DNA of 64,000 bases from Streptomyces sp. ITFR-21 (GCF_031844685.1 NZ_CP134605.1:496001-560000); one strand, 5' to 3'. Counted from the stretch's first letter, positions 8,882-20,243 are shown. Notes: generated from the sequence alone by a model not told the origin. Numbers and translations: made by a program.

Positions 8882-8891
8882 AGACCGGTCT
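8882..8891. promoter_or_regulatory. AGACCGGTCT palindrome upstream of DUF427
   Basis: A perfect 10-base palindrome 19 bases upstream of the DUF427 start codon, in the position expected for a promoter or operator. It resembles short TetR-type operators, but no TetR gene is adjacent. Confidence 0.3.
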
Positions 8892-8978
8892 GTTCGTCGA
8901 CGCTTCCGACGATAGGCAGATCGCTCCCGCCGGGTCAAGCCGGGACCGGCCGGCGCGGCCCCGTACCGGCGCGGGTGT

Positions 8979-9733
8979 TCACCGGCCCCGGCCGCGGTCG
9001 ACCGTGCGGTTGGCGCGCAGCCATTCCCTGTTCATCGCGGTGATCGAGGTGAGCGGGATGCCCTTGGGGCAGGCGGTGGCGCACTCGCCGGCCAGTGTGC
9101 AGCCGCCGAAGCCCTCGGCGTCCATTCGGGCGACCATGTCCAGCACCCGGGTCTCGCGCTCCGGGCCGCTTTGCGGGAGCGCGCCGAGGTGGTTGACCTT
9201 CGCCGCGGTGAAGAGCGTGGCCGAGCCGTTCGGGCAGGCGGCCACGCACGCCCCGCAGCCGATGCACTCGGCGTGCTCGAAGGCCCGGTCGGCGGCGGCC
9301 TTGGGCACGGGCGTGGCGTGCGCCTCGGGGGCGGAGCCGGTCGGGACGCTGACGTAGCCGCCGGCCTGGATGATCCGGTCGAAGGCACCGCGGTCCACCA
9401 CCAGGTCGCGGACCACCGGGAAGGCGGCGGCACGCCAGGGCTCGACGTCGATGGTGTCGCCGTCGGCGAAGGACCGCATGTGCAGCTGGCAGCTGGTGGT
9501 GCGTTCCGGCCCGTGCGCCTGGCCGTTGATGACGAGGCCGCACGCGCCGCAGATGCCCTCGCGGCAGTCGTGGTCGAAGGCGACCGGCTGCCCGCCCTCC
9601 AGGGTGAGCCGCTCGTTGAGGGTGTCCAGCACCTCCAGGAAGGACATGTCCGGGGAGACGTCCTCGACCCGGTATTCGGTCATCGCGCCGGGGGCGTCGG
9701 CGTGCCGCTGCCGCCAGACGCGGAGGGTGAGCC

Positions 9734-9737
<4 letters not shown>
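8979..9737 (-). CDS. sdhB: Succinate dehydrogenase/fumarate reductase iron-sulfur subunit
   Basis: 252 residues from ATG 9737, overlapping the flavoprotein stop by ATGA, so translation is coupled. It carries electrons from FAD to the membrane quinone site. The [2Fe-2S] domain shows [16 protein letters not shown] and a later Cys in TTSCQLHM. The C-terminal domain has [15 protein letters not shown] and [15 protein letters not shown] for the [4Fe-4S] and [3Fe-4S] clusters. All expected cysteines are present. It is the last gene of a three-gene operon (membrane subunit, flavoprotein, iron-sulfur). Confidence 0.93.
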
Positions 9738-11683
<1,946 letters not shown>

Positions 11684-11703
11684 GGTGGGTGTCCTCCGCC
11701 TGC

Positions 11704-12450
11704 TCAGTGGACGATTCCGGTCATGACCCCGACGGGCACGGCGATGAAGCCGGCCGTCAGCACCGCGGCCAGGACGTCGCCGGTGGCCTTCAGCGCCCGG
11801 TCGCGGGTGGCGCTGCCGGCGCCGAGGGTCTGCGCGGCGCTCCAGAAGCCGTGCCGGATGTGCAGGCCGAGAGCGAGCATGGCGACGATGTAGACGACGT
11901 CGCCGTACCAGGTGTGGAAGGTGGCCTCGACGTTCTGGTAGGGGTGGCCGGGCTCGGCGTTGCGGTTGACGGTGAGCGTGGTGAGGTCCAGCAGGTGCCA
12001 GACGACGAACAGCGCGAGGATCACCCCGCCCCAGCGCATGGTGCGGGTGGCGTAGCCGGTGCGGGCCCTGCGGTGGACGTAGCCGACCGGGCGGGCGGCG
12101 AGGTCGCGCCGGCTGAGCTGGTACGCGCACACGCCGTGCGCGACCACCGAGGCGGCCAGCACGACGCGGATGATCCACAGCGCCCATGCCTGGTGCAGGA
12201 CGGGTTCGCCGAGGGTGCGCAGCCAGTGCGCGTAGCCGTTGAAGGTGTCGGGACCGAAGAAGATCTTCAGGTTGCCGAACATGTGGGCGTAGAGGTAGAG
12301 CAGCATGACCAGGCCGCTCACGGCCATGATCGTCTTCTTGCCGACGGTGGTGTCCCAGAGGGTCCGCGCCATCGACGGCCGCCGGTCCGGCCGCGTTGCC
12401 AGTGCCATGGCGACGACGGTAGGCCGCGGGTGAGCAGTGGTCCAAGACAT
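11704..12450 (-). CDS. sdhC: Succinate dehydrogenase/fumarate reductase cytochrome b subunit
   Basis: About 248 residues with five hydrophobic spans, the membrane anchor and quinone site of the complex. Candidate haem-ligand histidines lie in [33 protein letters not shown] and GLHIRHGFW. In-frame starts exist at 12468, 12450 and 12408. I prefer 12450 (MSWTTAHP) because GGAGA lies at 12466-12462 and a LysR-type dyad at 12466-12482 would sit inside the coding region if 12468 were used. It is the first gene of the operon, divergent from lysR. Confidence 0.88.
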   Translation of the reverse strand: MSWTTAHPRPTVVAMALATRPDRRPSMARTLWDTTVGKKTIMAVSGLVMLLYLYAHMFGNLKIFFGPDTFNGYAHWLRTLGEPVLHQAWALWIIRVVLAASVVAHGVCAYQLSRRDLAARPVGYVHRRARTGYATRTMRWGGVILALFVVWHLLDLTTLTVNRNAEPGHPYQNVEATFHTWYGDVVYIVAMLALGLHIRHGFWSAAQTLGAGSATRDRALKATGDVLAAVLTAGFIAVPVGVMTGIVH

Positions 12451-12465
12451 GATCGGGCTCGTCTC

Positions 12466-12482
12466 CATAGATGGTGCCTATG
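12466..12482. promoter_or_regulatory. LysR-type operator candidate between lysR and sdhC
   Basis: CATAG-N7-CTATG is a perfect interrupted dyad of the LysR T-N11-A form. It lies in the divergent intergenic region, overlapping the sdhC ribosome-binding zone and about 180 bases upstream of lysR. Binding here would let the adjacent regulator control the dehydrogenase operon. Confidence 0.55.
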
Positions 12483-12490
12483 AACGGGGC

Positions 12491-12653
12491 CAGGGTCCGC
12501 CGGGCGGATCCGCGCGGGCTGCGGAGCGGGGCCGGGTGCGTCGCGGCTGCGCGGCGCGCAAGGAAGGCAAGGCGGTGTGCCGCCGGCCGGCGGGAACGCG
12601 GCAGGAGCGCGTGCCGGGGCCGCGACGCCGCGGAGATCCCCGCGGCAGGCCCT
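12491..12653. repeat. Palindromic intergenic repeat, copy B
   Basis: About 163 bp filling most of the lysR-sdhC intergenic space. The left end GGGTCCGCCGGGCGGATCC pairs imperfectly with the right end GATCCCCGCGGCAGGCCCT. The interior (CGGAGCGGGGCCGG, GCGGTGTGCCGCCGGCCGGC, GGGAACGCGGC, CCGGGGCCGCGACGCCGCG) matches copies A and C. It ends 12 bases before the lysR start, so it could shape the lysR leader. Confidence 0.75.
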
Positions 12654-12664
12654 AGCCTGGGAGT

Positions 12665-13591
12665 GTGCAGTTCCAGCAGCTCGCGTACTTCGTGGCCGTC
12701 GCCGACAGCCGGCACTTCACCCGTGCCGCCGAGGCGGTGCACGTCTCCCAGCCGTCGCTGTCGCAGCAGATCCTGGCCCTGGAGAAGGAACTGGGCGCGG
12801 CCCTGTTCAGCCGGGCCCGCGGCAACATCACGCTGACCGACGCGGGCCGGGCGCTGCTGCCGCTGGCCCGGCGGATCCTCGCCGACGCCGACACCGCCCG
12901 GCACGAGGTGCTGGAGCTGGCGCAGCTGCGCCGGGGGCGGGTACGGCTCGGGGCGACGCCAAGCCTTTGCACCGGTCTGCTGCCGGACGTGCTGCGCGCC
13001 TTCCACGACCGGCACCCGGGCATCCAGCTGCTGGTCCGCGAGAGCGGCTCGCACGACCTGGTAAGGGAGCTGGCGCGCGGCGCGCTGGACCTGGCACTGG
13101 TGGTGCTGCCGCTGCCCGGCCCGTCGCCCGCGCTGACCACGGTGGAGCTGTTCCAGGAGGACCTGGTGGTGGTCTCCTCCGCCGAGGCGCCGCCGCTGCG
13201 CCCGCCGGCGCGGATCACCGACCTGGAGGGGCGGCCGATGGTGATGTTCCGGCACGGCTACGACCTGCGGGACCTGACGCTGGCCGCCTGCCGGGCGGCG
13301 GGCTTCGAGCCGTACCTCGCCGTCGAGGGCGGCGAGATGGACGCGGTGCTCGGCTTCGTGCGGGCCGGTCTGGGGGTCGGCGTCGTTCCCGCCATGGCCG
13401 CCGACCGGGCCGGGCCCGGGCTGCGGGTCACCCCGCTGGCCCGACCGGGTCTGCGCCGTACCGTCGCGCTGGCGCACCGCGGCGACGTGGCCCCGCCGCG
13501 GGCCGCCCGCGCCTTCCAGGACGTCCTGCTGACCTCCGCCCGGCTGGCGATGGCCCGCGACGGGCTGCGGCCGGCGGGAGCGGCGGAGTGA
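12665..13591 (+). CDS. LysR family transcriptional regulator
   Basis: 308 residues, GTG start at 12665. The winged helix-turn-helix occupies residues 1-60 ([40 protein letters not shown]). The effector domain runs from about residue 90 ([19 protein letters not shown]). It is divergent from the succinate dehydrogenase operon with a T-N11-A dyad between them, so it probably activates or represses that operon in response to a small metabolite; the inducer cannot be read. The 3' end abuts the truncated phospholipase C-like remnant on the opposite strand. Confidence 0.9.
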   Translation: MQFQQLAYFVAVADSRHFTRAAEAVHVSQPSLSQQILALEKELGAALFSRARGNITLTDAGRALLPLARRILADADTARHEVLELAQLRRGRVRLGATPSLCTGLLPDVLRAFHDRHPGIQLLVRESGSHDLVRELARGALDLALVVLPLPGPSPALTTVELFQEDLVVVSSAEAPPLRPPARITDLEGRPMVMFRHGYDLRDLTLAACRAAGFEPYLAVEGGEMDAVLGFVRAGLGVGVVPAMAADRAGPGLRVTPLARPGLRRTVALAHRGDVAPPRAARAFQDVLLTSARLAMARDGLRPAGAAE

Positions 13592-13592
13592 G

Positions 13593-14324
13593 GGGGCGGG
13601 CGGCAGCGGCACGTAGCTTGTCGTGCCGGTCCTTGTCGGTGGGCCGGTAGGCGTCGGTGTCGGGCAGCCGGGCCGGCCGGTCGTTCTTGAGGCGGAAGTC
13701 GAAGGCCGAGGTGAGGTCGCCGCAGACGGCCCGGCGCCAGGGCGGGATGTCGGGCTCGCGCGCCCCGAAGCGGCGCTCCACGAAGCGCGGGCTCGAGGTG
13801 TGCTCGAAGATCTCGGAGCAGACGTAGCCGCCGGTGCTCCAGGGGGACACCACCAGCATCGGCACCCGCTGGCCCAGGCCGTACGGTCCGGCGGCGTAGG
13901 TGCCGTCGCCGGCGAAGACCTCAAGGCCGGTGTCGGCGGTGGATGCGCCGCCGGGCAGCACCGTCGGCGGCACCAGGTGGTCGAAGTGGCCGTCGTTCTC
14001 GCCGTAGGTGATGAACAGCGCGGTCCTGCTCCACACCTCGGGGTTGGAGGTGAGCGCGTCCAGTACCTGCGAGACGTACCAGGCACCGTAGTTGGCGGGC
14101 CGGTCGGGGTGCTCGGAGAACGCCTCGGGTGCGGCGATCCAGGAGATCCGCGGCAGCTTCCCGGCCTGCACGTCGGCCCGCAGCACGTCGAAGAAGCCGT
14201 CGCCGGCCGCCGCGTCGGTGCCGGTGCGGGCCTTGTCGTAGAAGGGGTCGCCGGGCTTGGCGTTCTGGTACTGGTCGACGTACAGCAGCGAGTTGTCGCC
14301 GTGGTTGCCCCGGTAGGCGTCGTT
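13593..14324 (-). pseudogene. Truncated phospholipase C/phosphoesterase-like gene
   Basis: Internal piece of a secreted phosphoesterase (PLC/acid phosphatase family). Recognisable blocks are [78 protein letters not shown] and [17 protein letters not shown]. The signal peptide and N-terminal half are missing beyond 14324. The C-terminal domain is also lost, with no native stop before the lysR 3' end. The motif ITYGENDG has Gly where the family normally has a metal-binding Asp. It meets the plus-strand phosphatase remnant at the same breakpoint. Confidence 0.82.
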
Positions 14325-15065
14325 GAGTACGCGTTCACCGCCGGCTCGGTGCGGGTGATCGTGCTGCAGAACGACGACAACGCGCTGCAGGACGGTGGCG
14401 ACCTCTACGTCAGCGGCTACTCCGGCGGCCGTCAGTTGGCCTTCCTGGAGCGGGAGTTGAAGGCGGCCAGGAAGGACCGCGACATCGACTGGATCGTCGT
14501 GGCCATGCGCCAAGTGATGATCAGCTCCTCCGACGCCAACGGCGCCGACCTCGGCCTGCGCGCCAAGTACGGCCCGCTGTTCGACCGTTACAGCGTGGAC
14601 CTGGTGGTCTGCGGCCACGAGCACGACTACGAGCGGTCGCTGTCGGTCCGCGGCGTGGTCAGCGGCAGCGAGACGCTGACCCCGAACCCGTCCTCGACCC
14701 GTACCGACGACATCGACACCAGCCTCGGCACCGTCCACATGGTGCTCGGCGGCGGTGTCTCCGGCACCACCAACCAGTCCTTCTTCAAGGACGGCACCGC
14801 GAAGGTGATCACCGCGGTCGCCGACACCCGGCCCGCGGGCGGCAGGCGCGCGGCGACGTACGTCCGGGAGCAGGCGGTCTGGACCGGCGTGCGGGACATC
14901 GAACACCCCTACGGCTTCGCGGCGTTCACCGTCGACCCGGGCCGCTTCGCCGGTGACACCACGCAGCTGCACGTCACGTACTACAACGTGAACAAGCCGA
15001 ACGGCGAGCTGTCGGTCTTCGAGAGCTTCACCCTCCACCGCAAACGGTCCGACGGCCACCGCTGA
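14325..15065 (+). pseudogene. Truncated purple-acid-phosphatase-like metallophosphoesterase
   Basis: C-terminal half only, starting at [17 protein letters not shown]; signal peptide, fibronectin-like domain and the first metal-binding blocks are missing. DLVVCGHEHDYERSLSVRG, the last metal motif, remains, and the C-end (NVNKPNGELSVFESFTLHRK) is intact with a stop. In VVAMRQVMISSSD an Arg occupies the position where relatives have a metal-ligand His. With the neighbouring PLC remnant this looks like one deletion that removed the 5' halves of two divergent phosphatase genes. Confidence 0.82.
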
Positions 15066-15164
15066 CCTCGCCCCTCCCCCGGCGGGCGGGCGGCGCGGGC
15101 CCACCCGCCCCCGCCCCGCCCGCCGGACTGCGCGGGAACCGCGCCGCACCGAACCGCCGGAGTG

Positions 15165-16445
15165 CTACGGCTTCCCGATCTCCTCGGCCGCCGGTACCGC
15201 GCGGCGGCCCGGGGCCAGGTCGCCGGCCGTGGCCTTCACGGCGAGCCGGCGCGGATAGACGCCTTCGAGCAGCGGACTGGTTATCGCGGTGGTCACCACG
15301 GCCATCACCACCATCAGCGAGTACACCCGGGTGTCGAGGATGTGCAGTTGGAGGCCGACGTTGAGGACGATCAGCTCGGTCAGCCCCCGTGTGTTCATCA
15401 GCAGCGCCAGCGCCGCGGAGATCCGGCCGCCCAGCTTGTTGGCGCGCGCCGCCGTGTAGGCGCCGACGAACTTGCCGCCGACCGCGGCCAGCAGGATCAG
15501 CGCGAGGTCCAGCAGGTCGGACGGGCCGATGTGGGACAGGTCCACCTGGAGACCGGCGACCAGGAAGAACACCGGCAGCAGCAGGACGTTGTTGACCATC
15601 CCGATCCGCTCGTGCACCACCGCGCGCAGCGGGGCCGAGCCCGAGCGGGGGATGACCGCGCCGAACAGGAACGCGCCGAAGATGAAGTGCAGCCCCATCC
15701 ACTCGGTGGCCGCGCCGGACAGCAGCAGTCCGGCGAACATCACCGCCAGCGGCAGCGTGCCGGGCACGGCGCTCTGCGACAGCCGTCTCATCGGCCGGGC
15801 CAGCAGCCGCCGGACCGGGAAGACCATCAGCAGCAGGTACGGCACGAACAGCAGCGTCCGCCAGAGGTGGCCCTCCGGTGAGACGATGGCGACGACCACC
15901 GCGAGCAGCGACCAGGCCAGCACGTCGCCGACCGCGGCGCAGCACAGGGCCAGCGCGCCCAGCGGCGTACGGTGCAGGTCGCGGTCGGTGAGGATGCGGG
16001 CCAGTACCGGGAACGCCGTGATGGACATCGCCACGCCCATGAAGAGCACGAAGCCCGGCCGGTTGTCGCTGGGGTGGTCGCGGAGCAGGTAGTAGCCCAG
16101 CGCGATGCCGAGGCCGCACGGCAGCAGGATGGCCGACAGTGAGACGGAGGCGGTGATCCTGCCGGTGCCGCGGATCAGGTCCCGGTCGATCTCCAGACCC
16201 ACCAGGAACATGAAGACGGCCACGCCGACGTTGGCCAGGGCGGTCAGGAACGGGCGGATGTCGGTGGGCAGCAGGGCGTCGGAGACGGCGCCGCCGAAGA
16301 GGGTCGGGCCGAGGGCTATGCCGGCGAGGATCTCGCCGATGACGGCGGGCTGGCCGAATCGGCGGGCGAGCTGCCCGAGCAGGCCGGCGACGAGGATGAT
16401 GGTGGCAAGGCCCGTCAGCAGGCTGCTCGCTTGGCTGGAGGTCAT
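15165..16445 (-). CDS. Kef-type cation/proton antiporter (CPA2 family)
   Basis: 426 residues from ATG 16445 (MTSSQASSLLTGLATIILVA), a membrane protein with about 12 hydrophobic spans. Family marks include RFGQPAVIGEILAGIALGPT, FMFLVGLEIDRDLIRGTGR and LLMNTRGLTELIVLNVGLQL. CPA2 proteins exchange K+ or Na+ for H+ across the membrane. There is no C-terminal TrkA-N/RCK nucleotide-binding domain, so any gating must come from elsewhere. An unusually long GC-rich leader (16446-16949) lies upstream. It converges with the phosphatase remnant. Confidence 0.9.
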   Translation of the reverse strand: MTSSQASSLLTGLATIILVAGLLGQLARRFGQPAVIGEILAGIALGPTLFGGAVSDALLPTDIRPFLTALANVGVAVFMFLVGLEIDRDLIRGTGRITASVSLSAILLPCGLGIALGYYLLRDHPSDNRPGFVLFMGVAMSITAFPVLARILTDRDLHRTPLGALALCCAAVGDVLAWSLLAVVVAIVSPEGHLWRTLLFVPYLLLMVFPVRRLLARPMRRLSQSAVPGTLPLAVMFAGLLLSGAATEWMGLHFIFGAFLFGAVIPRSGSAPLRAVVHERIGMVNNVLLLPVFFLVAGLQVDLSHIGPSDLLDLALILLAAVGGKFVGAYTAARANKLGGRISAALALLMNTRGLTELIVLNVGLQLHILDTRVYSLMVVMAVVTTAITSPLLEGVYPRRLAVKATAGDLAPGRRAVPAAEEIGKP

Positions 16446-16949
16446 CGCGTGGCTCCCTTGACGAAGGGGCGGGGTAACGGCACGAGGCCGGCCCTCGCGA
16501 GGAGGACCGGCCGGTGGTGGAGGGCAGGTCGGCCGCGACTGCGGGCGTCGGGCCGCGGGGCGGGCACGGGAACGCACGCGGTGGGCGGACAGCACCGCAA
16601 GGCCGGCACACGCCGGTGCCGACGGGATCCCGCGGTTCGCCGAAGAGGTTCCATTGCGGCTCCTCGCGCGGCCGGGAGCGAACGGAGCGGGCGGCGGCTG
16701 GAGCCCCGCCACCGGCGGCGCGCACCCGCCGCTTCACACGGCCGGGCGTGCCCCCGAACGTCCTGCGGATGAGCCGCCGTTGGAGCTGGGCACCACGATT
16801 TTACCCCGCCAGGAGCGGCCGGCGACAGGGCCGGGCGGCAGCCCGGGGGCACGCCGGCGGGCGGTCCCCGGGCCCGCGCGCCGGACCGGCCCGCCCCCGG
16901 GGCCGGCCGCATCGGGCCGGGCCCCGGCGGCGCCGCCGGCCCGGCGCGG
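16446..16949. other. 504-bp leader/intergenic region before the antiporter gene
   Basis: No convincing gene on either strand. It separates the antiporter start from the 3' end of the methyltransferase gene, both on the minus strand. The sequence holds many short GC hairpins, but I could not fit a known riboswitch consensus to it. Confidence 0.5.
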
Positions 16950-17672
16950 TCACGCCCTGCCGGCCAGGACCAGCCGGGCGCGCGGGCTGCCGTCGGGGCG
17001 CCGGCCGAACTCCGGCAGCGGGCGCAGCTCCACAGTGAACCCGGCGCGGATCAGGTCCTCCCGGACGGCCCGGAGCGGGAAGGTGCGGTAGTACATCACG
17101 AAGGGCGGTCGCCATACGGCGTTGCGCACCCGCATGGCCGCGTCGAAGCCGGCGAACGCCCAGTACCAGGGCGAGCTGAAAGGCGGCGGCGCGCCGATCG
17201 GGAACGCGAGGAGTCCGCCGGGCCGCAGCGCCCGGTGGATCCCGGCGAACAGCGCCGGCCGCTCGGCGGGCAGGAAGTGCCCGAAGGCGCCGAAGCTGAC
17301 CGCCAGGTCGAAGCCGTCCCGGAAGGGCATCGCCCGCGCGTCGCAGCGCACCCACCGCGGACCCGGCCGCCGCGCCGAGCCGGCCCGCCGCGCCTCGGCC
17401 AGCATCCCGGCGCTGAAGTCGGCCCCGGTCACGCTGCCCCGGCACAGCGGCGCCAGGACCCGCAGCCCCGCCCCGGTCCCGCAGCAGAGGTCGAGGCCGT
17501 CCTCGAACGGCCCGAGTCCGGCCAGCCCCGCCCCCACCGCGTCGAGGAACCGGTCCGGGGTACGGAACGGCGTGTGGTCGAACCTGGGCGCCAGCAGGTC
17601 GTACCCGCGTTCGACGGAGCTGAGCGCCTGCTCGCCCAGCTCCCGCAGGCTGGGTCCCTCCGGAGAGAACAT
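16950..17672 (-). CDS. Class I SAM-dependent methyltransferase
   Basis: 240 residues. Motif I is DGLDLCCGTGAGLRVLAP (SAM-binding glycine loop), followed by GADFSAGMLAEARRAG, RCDARAMPFRDGFDLAVS and the post-motif HRALRPGGLLAFPIG. The substrate cannot be predicted; the N-terminal YDLLAPRFDHTPF is common in small-molecule methyltransferases of this fold. Start ATG 17672 (MFSPEGPSLRELGEQ) is the only sensible one. It is divergent from the MFS/TetR operon. Confidence 0.85.
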   Translation of the reverse strand: MFSPEGPSLRELGEQALSSVERGYDLLAPRFDHTPFRTPDRFLDAVGAGLAGLGPFEDGLDLCCGTGAGLRVLAPLCRGSVTGADFSAGMLAEARRAGSARRPGPRWVRCDARAMPFRDGFDLAVSFGAFGHFLPAERPALFAGIHRALRPGGLLAFPIGAPPPFSSPWYWAFAGFDAAMRVRNAVWRPPFVMYYRTFPLRAVREDLIRAGFTVELRPLPEFGRRPDGSPRARLVLAGRA

Positions 17673-17905
17673 CCCCTCACCTTAGGGGGACCCCGGGCGG
17701 CCGGGCCGTACGGGTGTGATCTCGGTCGCTCCGGGGCCCCTCCGGGCGCCGGCCGGGAAGTTCGTGGGGCGTGCGGTGGTTGGCCGGGGGTGAAGGTGGC
17801 GTGGCACCGCGCGGGGGATGAGCCGACGTGCTTCAGCTGTGCGCAAGACCTCATGACCACGAAACGGAATCGCCATTCACGACGGGATATTCTGATCTCG
17901 TATTC

Positions 17906-17925
17906 GGAACCGTGATTCCGGTTCC
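17906..17925. promoter_or_regulatory. GGAACC-N8-GGTTCC dyad before an MFS/TetR operon
   Basis: A perfect 6-base inverted repeat with an 8-base spacer, 32 bases upstream of the MFS start, within a locally AT-richer promoter-like stretch. The TetR gene that ends this operon is the natural candidate to bind it. Confidence 0.4.
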
Positions 17926-17957
17926 CGAGTTGTCCAGACTTTCGCTGAAGGAGACCC

Positions 17958-19433
17958 ATGGCGTCCGAGGCCCGGCGCACGCACCACCAGGTCACGTTCG
18001 CGGTCCTCGCCGCCAGCGTGACCGCGTACGCGCTGCTCCAGTCACTGGTCACCCCCGTCCTGCCGACGATCCAGGAGGACCTGCACACCAACCAGAACAC
18101 CGTGACCTGGGTGCTGACCGCCTATCTGCTGTCGGCGTCCATATTCACCCCGATCATGGGCCGGATCGGCGACATACTCGGCAAGGAACGGGTCTTCGTG
18201 GCCACCCTCGGCGCGCTCGCCGCCGGCTCGCTGCTGGCCGCGCTCGCCACCAACGTCCAGGTGATGATCATCGCCCGGGTCATCCAGGGCATCGGCGGCG
18301 GCGTGCTGCCGCTGGCCTTCGGCATCATCCGCGACGAGTTCCCGCGCGAGAGGCTCAACGGCGCGGTGGGCGCCATCGCCTCACTGACCGCGGTCGGCGC
18401 GGGCCTGGGCATCGTGCTGGCCGGCCCGATCGTCAACGCGCTGGACTACCACTGGCTGTTCTGGCTGCCGATGATCCTCACCATCGCCGCCGCCATCGCC
18501 GCCGCGTACTTCATCCCCCGCTCGCCGGTCCGCACCCCGGGCCGGATCAGCTGGCTGCCCGCCGTCCTGCTGTCCACGTGGCTGATCGCCCTGCTGGTGG
18601 GCCTGAGCCAGGCGCCCGTCTGGGGCTGGGGCTCCAACAAGGTGATCGGCCTGTTCGTGGCGGCCGTGGTGCTCGCGGTGGGCTGGGTCGAGGTCGAGCG
18701 GCGCGCCGCCATGCCGCTGATCGACATGAAGATGATGCGACTGCCCGCGGTGTGGACCAACAACCTGGTCGCGCTGTTGTTCGGCGTCGGTATGTACGCG
18801 GTCTTCGCCTTCCTGCCGGAGTTCGTGCAGACCCCGAAGTCCACCGGATACGGCTTCGGCGCCAGCATCACCCAGTCCGGCCTGATCCTGCTGCCGATGA
18901 GCGTCACCATGTTCCTGGTGGGCCTGGGCGCCAGCGGCTTCGCGGCGCGGGTCGGCGGCAAGGCCGTGGTGCTGCTCGGCACCCTGATCGGCACCGGCTC
19001 GATGGCCCTGCTGGCCTTCGCGCACACCCAGACCTGGGAGCTGTACGTGGCCACGGCCGTCATGGGCGTCGGCTTCGGGCTGGCCTTCGCCGCCATGTCC
19101 AGCCTGATCGTCAGCGCTGTGCCACCGGAGCAGACCGGCGTCGCCAGCGGCATGAACGCCAACATCCGCACCATCGGCGGCTCCATCGGCGCCGCCCTGA
19201 TGGCCAGTGTGGTCACTGCCTCCCCGGCCGCCGACGGCCTGCCGAAGGAGTCCGGCTACACCAACGGCTTCGCCATGCTCGGCGGCGCCCTGCTGATCGC
19301 CGCGTTCGCCGCCGTGCTGATCCCGGTGACCAGGCGCGGCACCCGGATCGCGCTTTTCACCTCAGACGAACCGGCACACGCCGAGCTCGCGCTGGTTCCG
19401 GGCGGTACGGTCGTGGGTGACACGTCGGAGTGA
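17958..19433 (+). CDS. MFS drug:H+ antiporter (DHA2, EmrB/QacA type)
   Basis: 491 residues with about 14 hydrophobic spans, start ATG 17958 after GAAGGAGA. Motif A appears as PIMGRIGDILGKERVFV. The family signature continues through QGIGGGVLPLAFGIIRDEFP and GMNANIRTIGGSIGAALMAS. DHA2 proteins export drugs or toxic metabolites in exchange for protons. It forms an operon with the TetR gene 54 bases downstream, a common efflux/regulator arrangement, so expression is probably relieved by the exported compound. Confidence 0.92.
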   Translation: MASEARRTHHQVTFAVLAASVTAYALLQSLVTPVLPTIQEDLHTNQNTVTWVLTAYLLSASIFTPIMGRIGDILGKERVFVATLGALAAGSLLAALATNVQVMIIARVIQGIGGGVLPLAFGIIRDEFPRERLNGAVGAIASLTAVGAGLGIVLAGPIVNALDYHWLFWLPMILTIAAAIAAAYFIPRSPVRTPGRISWLPAVLLSTWLIALLVGLSQAPVWGWGSNKVIGLFVAAVVLAVGWVEVERRAAMPLIDMKMMRLPAVWTNNLVALLFGVGMYAVFAFLPEFVQTPKSTGYGFGASITQSGLILLPMSVTMFLVGLGASGFAARVGGKAVVLLGTLIGTGSMALLAFAHTQTWELYVATAVMGVGFGLAFAAMSSLIVSAVPPEQTGVASGMNANIRTIGGSIGAALMASVVTASPAADGLPKESGYTNGFAMLGGALLIAAFAAVLIPVTRRGTRIALFTSDEPAHAELALVPGGTVVGDTSE

Positions 19434-19487
19434 CGTCCGGGGACGGGATCCCCGGACACCGGCCCGCCGCATCGACCGGGAGTGACG

Positions 19488-20132
19488 ATGGCAGCGCACG
19501 ACACGCAGGCCCGGCCGATGCGGCGGGACGCCGCCCGCAATCACCAGCTGGTGATGGAGGCGGCCCGTGCGGTGCTGGCCGAGTTCGGCACGGACGCCAG
19601 CATGGAGCTGATCGCCTCCCGTGCCGGCGTCGGCGTCGGCACCGTGTACCGGCGCTTCCCCAACAAGGAGGCGCTCGTCGACGAGATCGCCGGGCAGATC
19701 CTGGTGGGATTGGTCGAGCAGGCCCGCCGGGCGCTGGACCGCGCCGACGGCACCGGTCTTGAGACCCTGCTGCGGGTGATCGGCCGCTCGCTGAGCGAGC
19801 ACCACGGCTACGCCGACAAGCTGGTAGGCCACACCAGGGCGACCCACGTCGAGCAGCTGCGCGACCTGATCGAGCAGCTCTTGGCGCAGGCGCACGAGTC
19901 CGGCCGGATCGGGGCGCATGTCACGCTCGGCGACATCATGACCCTGGTGTGGGGCCTGCGCGGCGTGGTGGAGACCGGCAGCAGCGTCGTACCGGACGCG
20001 TGGCAGCGGCACCTGGAGATCCACCTGGCGGGGCTCCGGTGCACCCGGCCGCCCAGCGCCCGCCCGGCGGTCAGCCGCGCGGAGCTGGCCCGGATCGACC
20101 ACGGGCCGACCGGGCCCGAGGCGGCCCGCTGA
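19488..20132 (+). CDS. TetR family transcriptional regulator
   Basis: 214 residues. The N-terminal HTH spans residues 12-58 (NHQLVMEAARAVLAEFGTDA, MELIASRAGVGVGTVYRRFP). The C-terminal ligand pocket contains LGDIMTLVWGLRGVVET. ATG 19488 is preferred over GTG 19482 because GGGAG at 19478-19482 is spaced for the ATG. It is co-transcribed behind the MFS exporter and probably represses it through the dyad at 17906-17925. Confidence 0.9.
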   Translation: MAAHDTQARPMRRDAARNHQLVMEAARAVLAEFGTDASMELIASRAGVGVGTVYRRFPNKEALVDEIAGQILVGLVEQARRALDRADGTGLETLLRVIGRSLSEHHGYADKLVGHTRATHVEQLRDLIEQLLAQAHESGRIGAHVTLGDIMTLVWGLRGVVETGSSVVPDAWQRHLEIHLAGLRCTRPPSARPAVSRAELARIDHGPTGPEAAR

Positions 20133-20162
20133 CCGTCCCACCCGGCCCAACGGCCCCCTGTA

Positions 20163-20195
20163 CGGCCTCGTGTGGCAGTCCGCCACGCGAGGCCG
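20163..20195. terminator. Hairpin terminator after the TetR gene
   Basis: CGGCCTCG-T-GTGGC pairs with GCCAC-G-CGAGGCCG around a 5-base loop, starting 30 bases after the TetR stop. No U-tract, as is usual in streptomycetes. Confidence 0.6.
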
Positions 20196-20227
20196 CCAGT
20201 TTCCCGCCTGTCTCGATTTTCCCCGCA

Positions 20228-20243
20228 ATTGGTCTAGACCCCA
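20228..20243. promoter_or_regulatory. DasR-responsive element (dre)-like site
   Basis: ATTGGTCTAGACCCCA contains the perfect 10-base core GGTCTAGACC of the DasR consensus (ACTGGTCTAGACCACT), about 13 of 16 matching. It lies roughly 20 bases before a possible -10 (CATAGT, 20259-20264) of the small secreted protein gene. DasR is the GntR regulator of GlcNAc/chitin use in streptomycetes. Confidence 0.6.

Noticed and set aside
8882-8891. DasR site upstream of DUF427
   Set aside because: AGACCGGTCT has the half-sites in the opposite order from GGTCTAGACC, so it is not a dre-type site.
16446-16949. c-di-AMP (ydaO-type) riboswitch before the Kef antiporter
   Set aside because: The position and leader length are attractive for a K+ transporter gene, but I could not match the conserved ydaO core by eye. 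An Rfam search (RF00379) would settle it.
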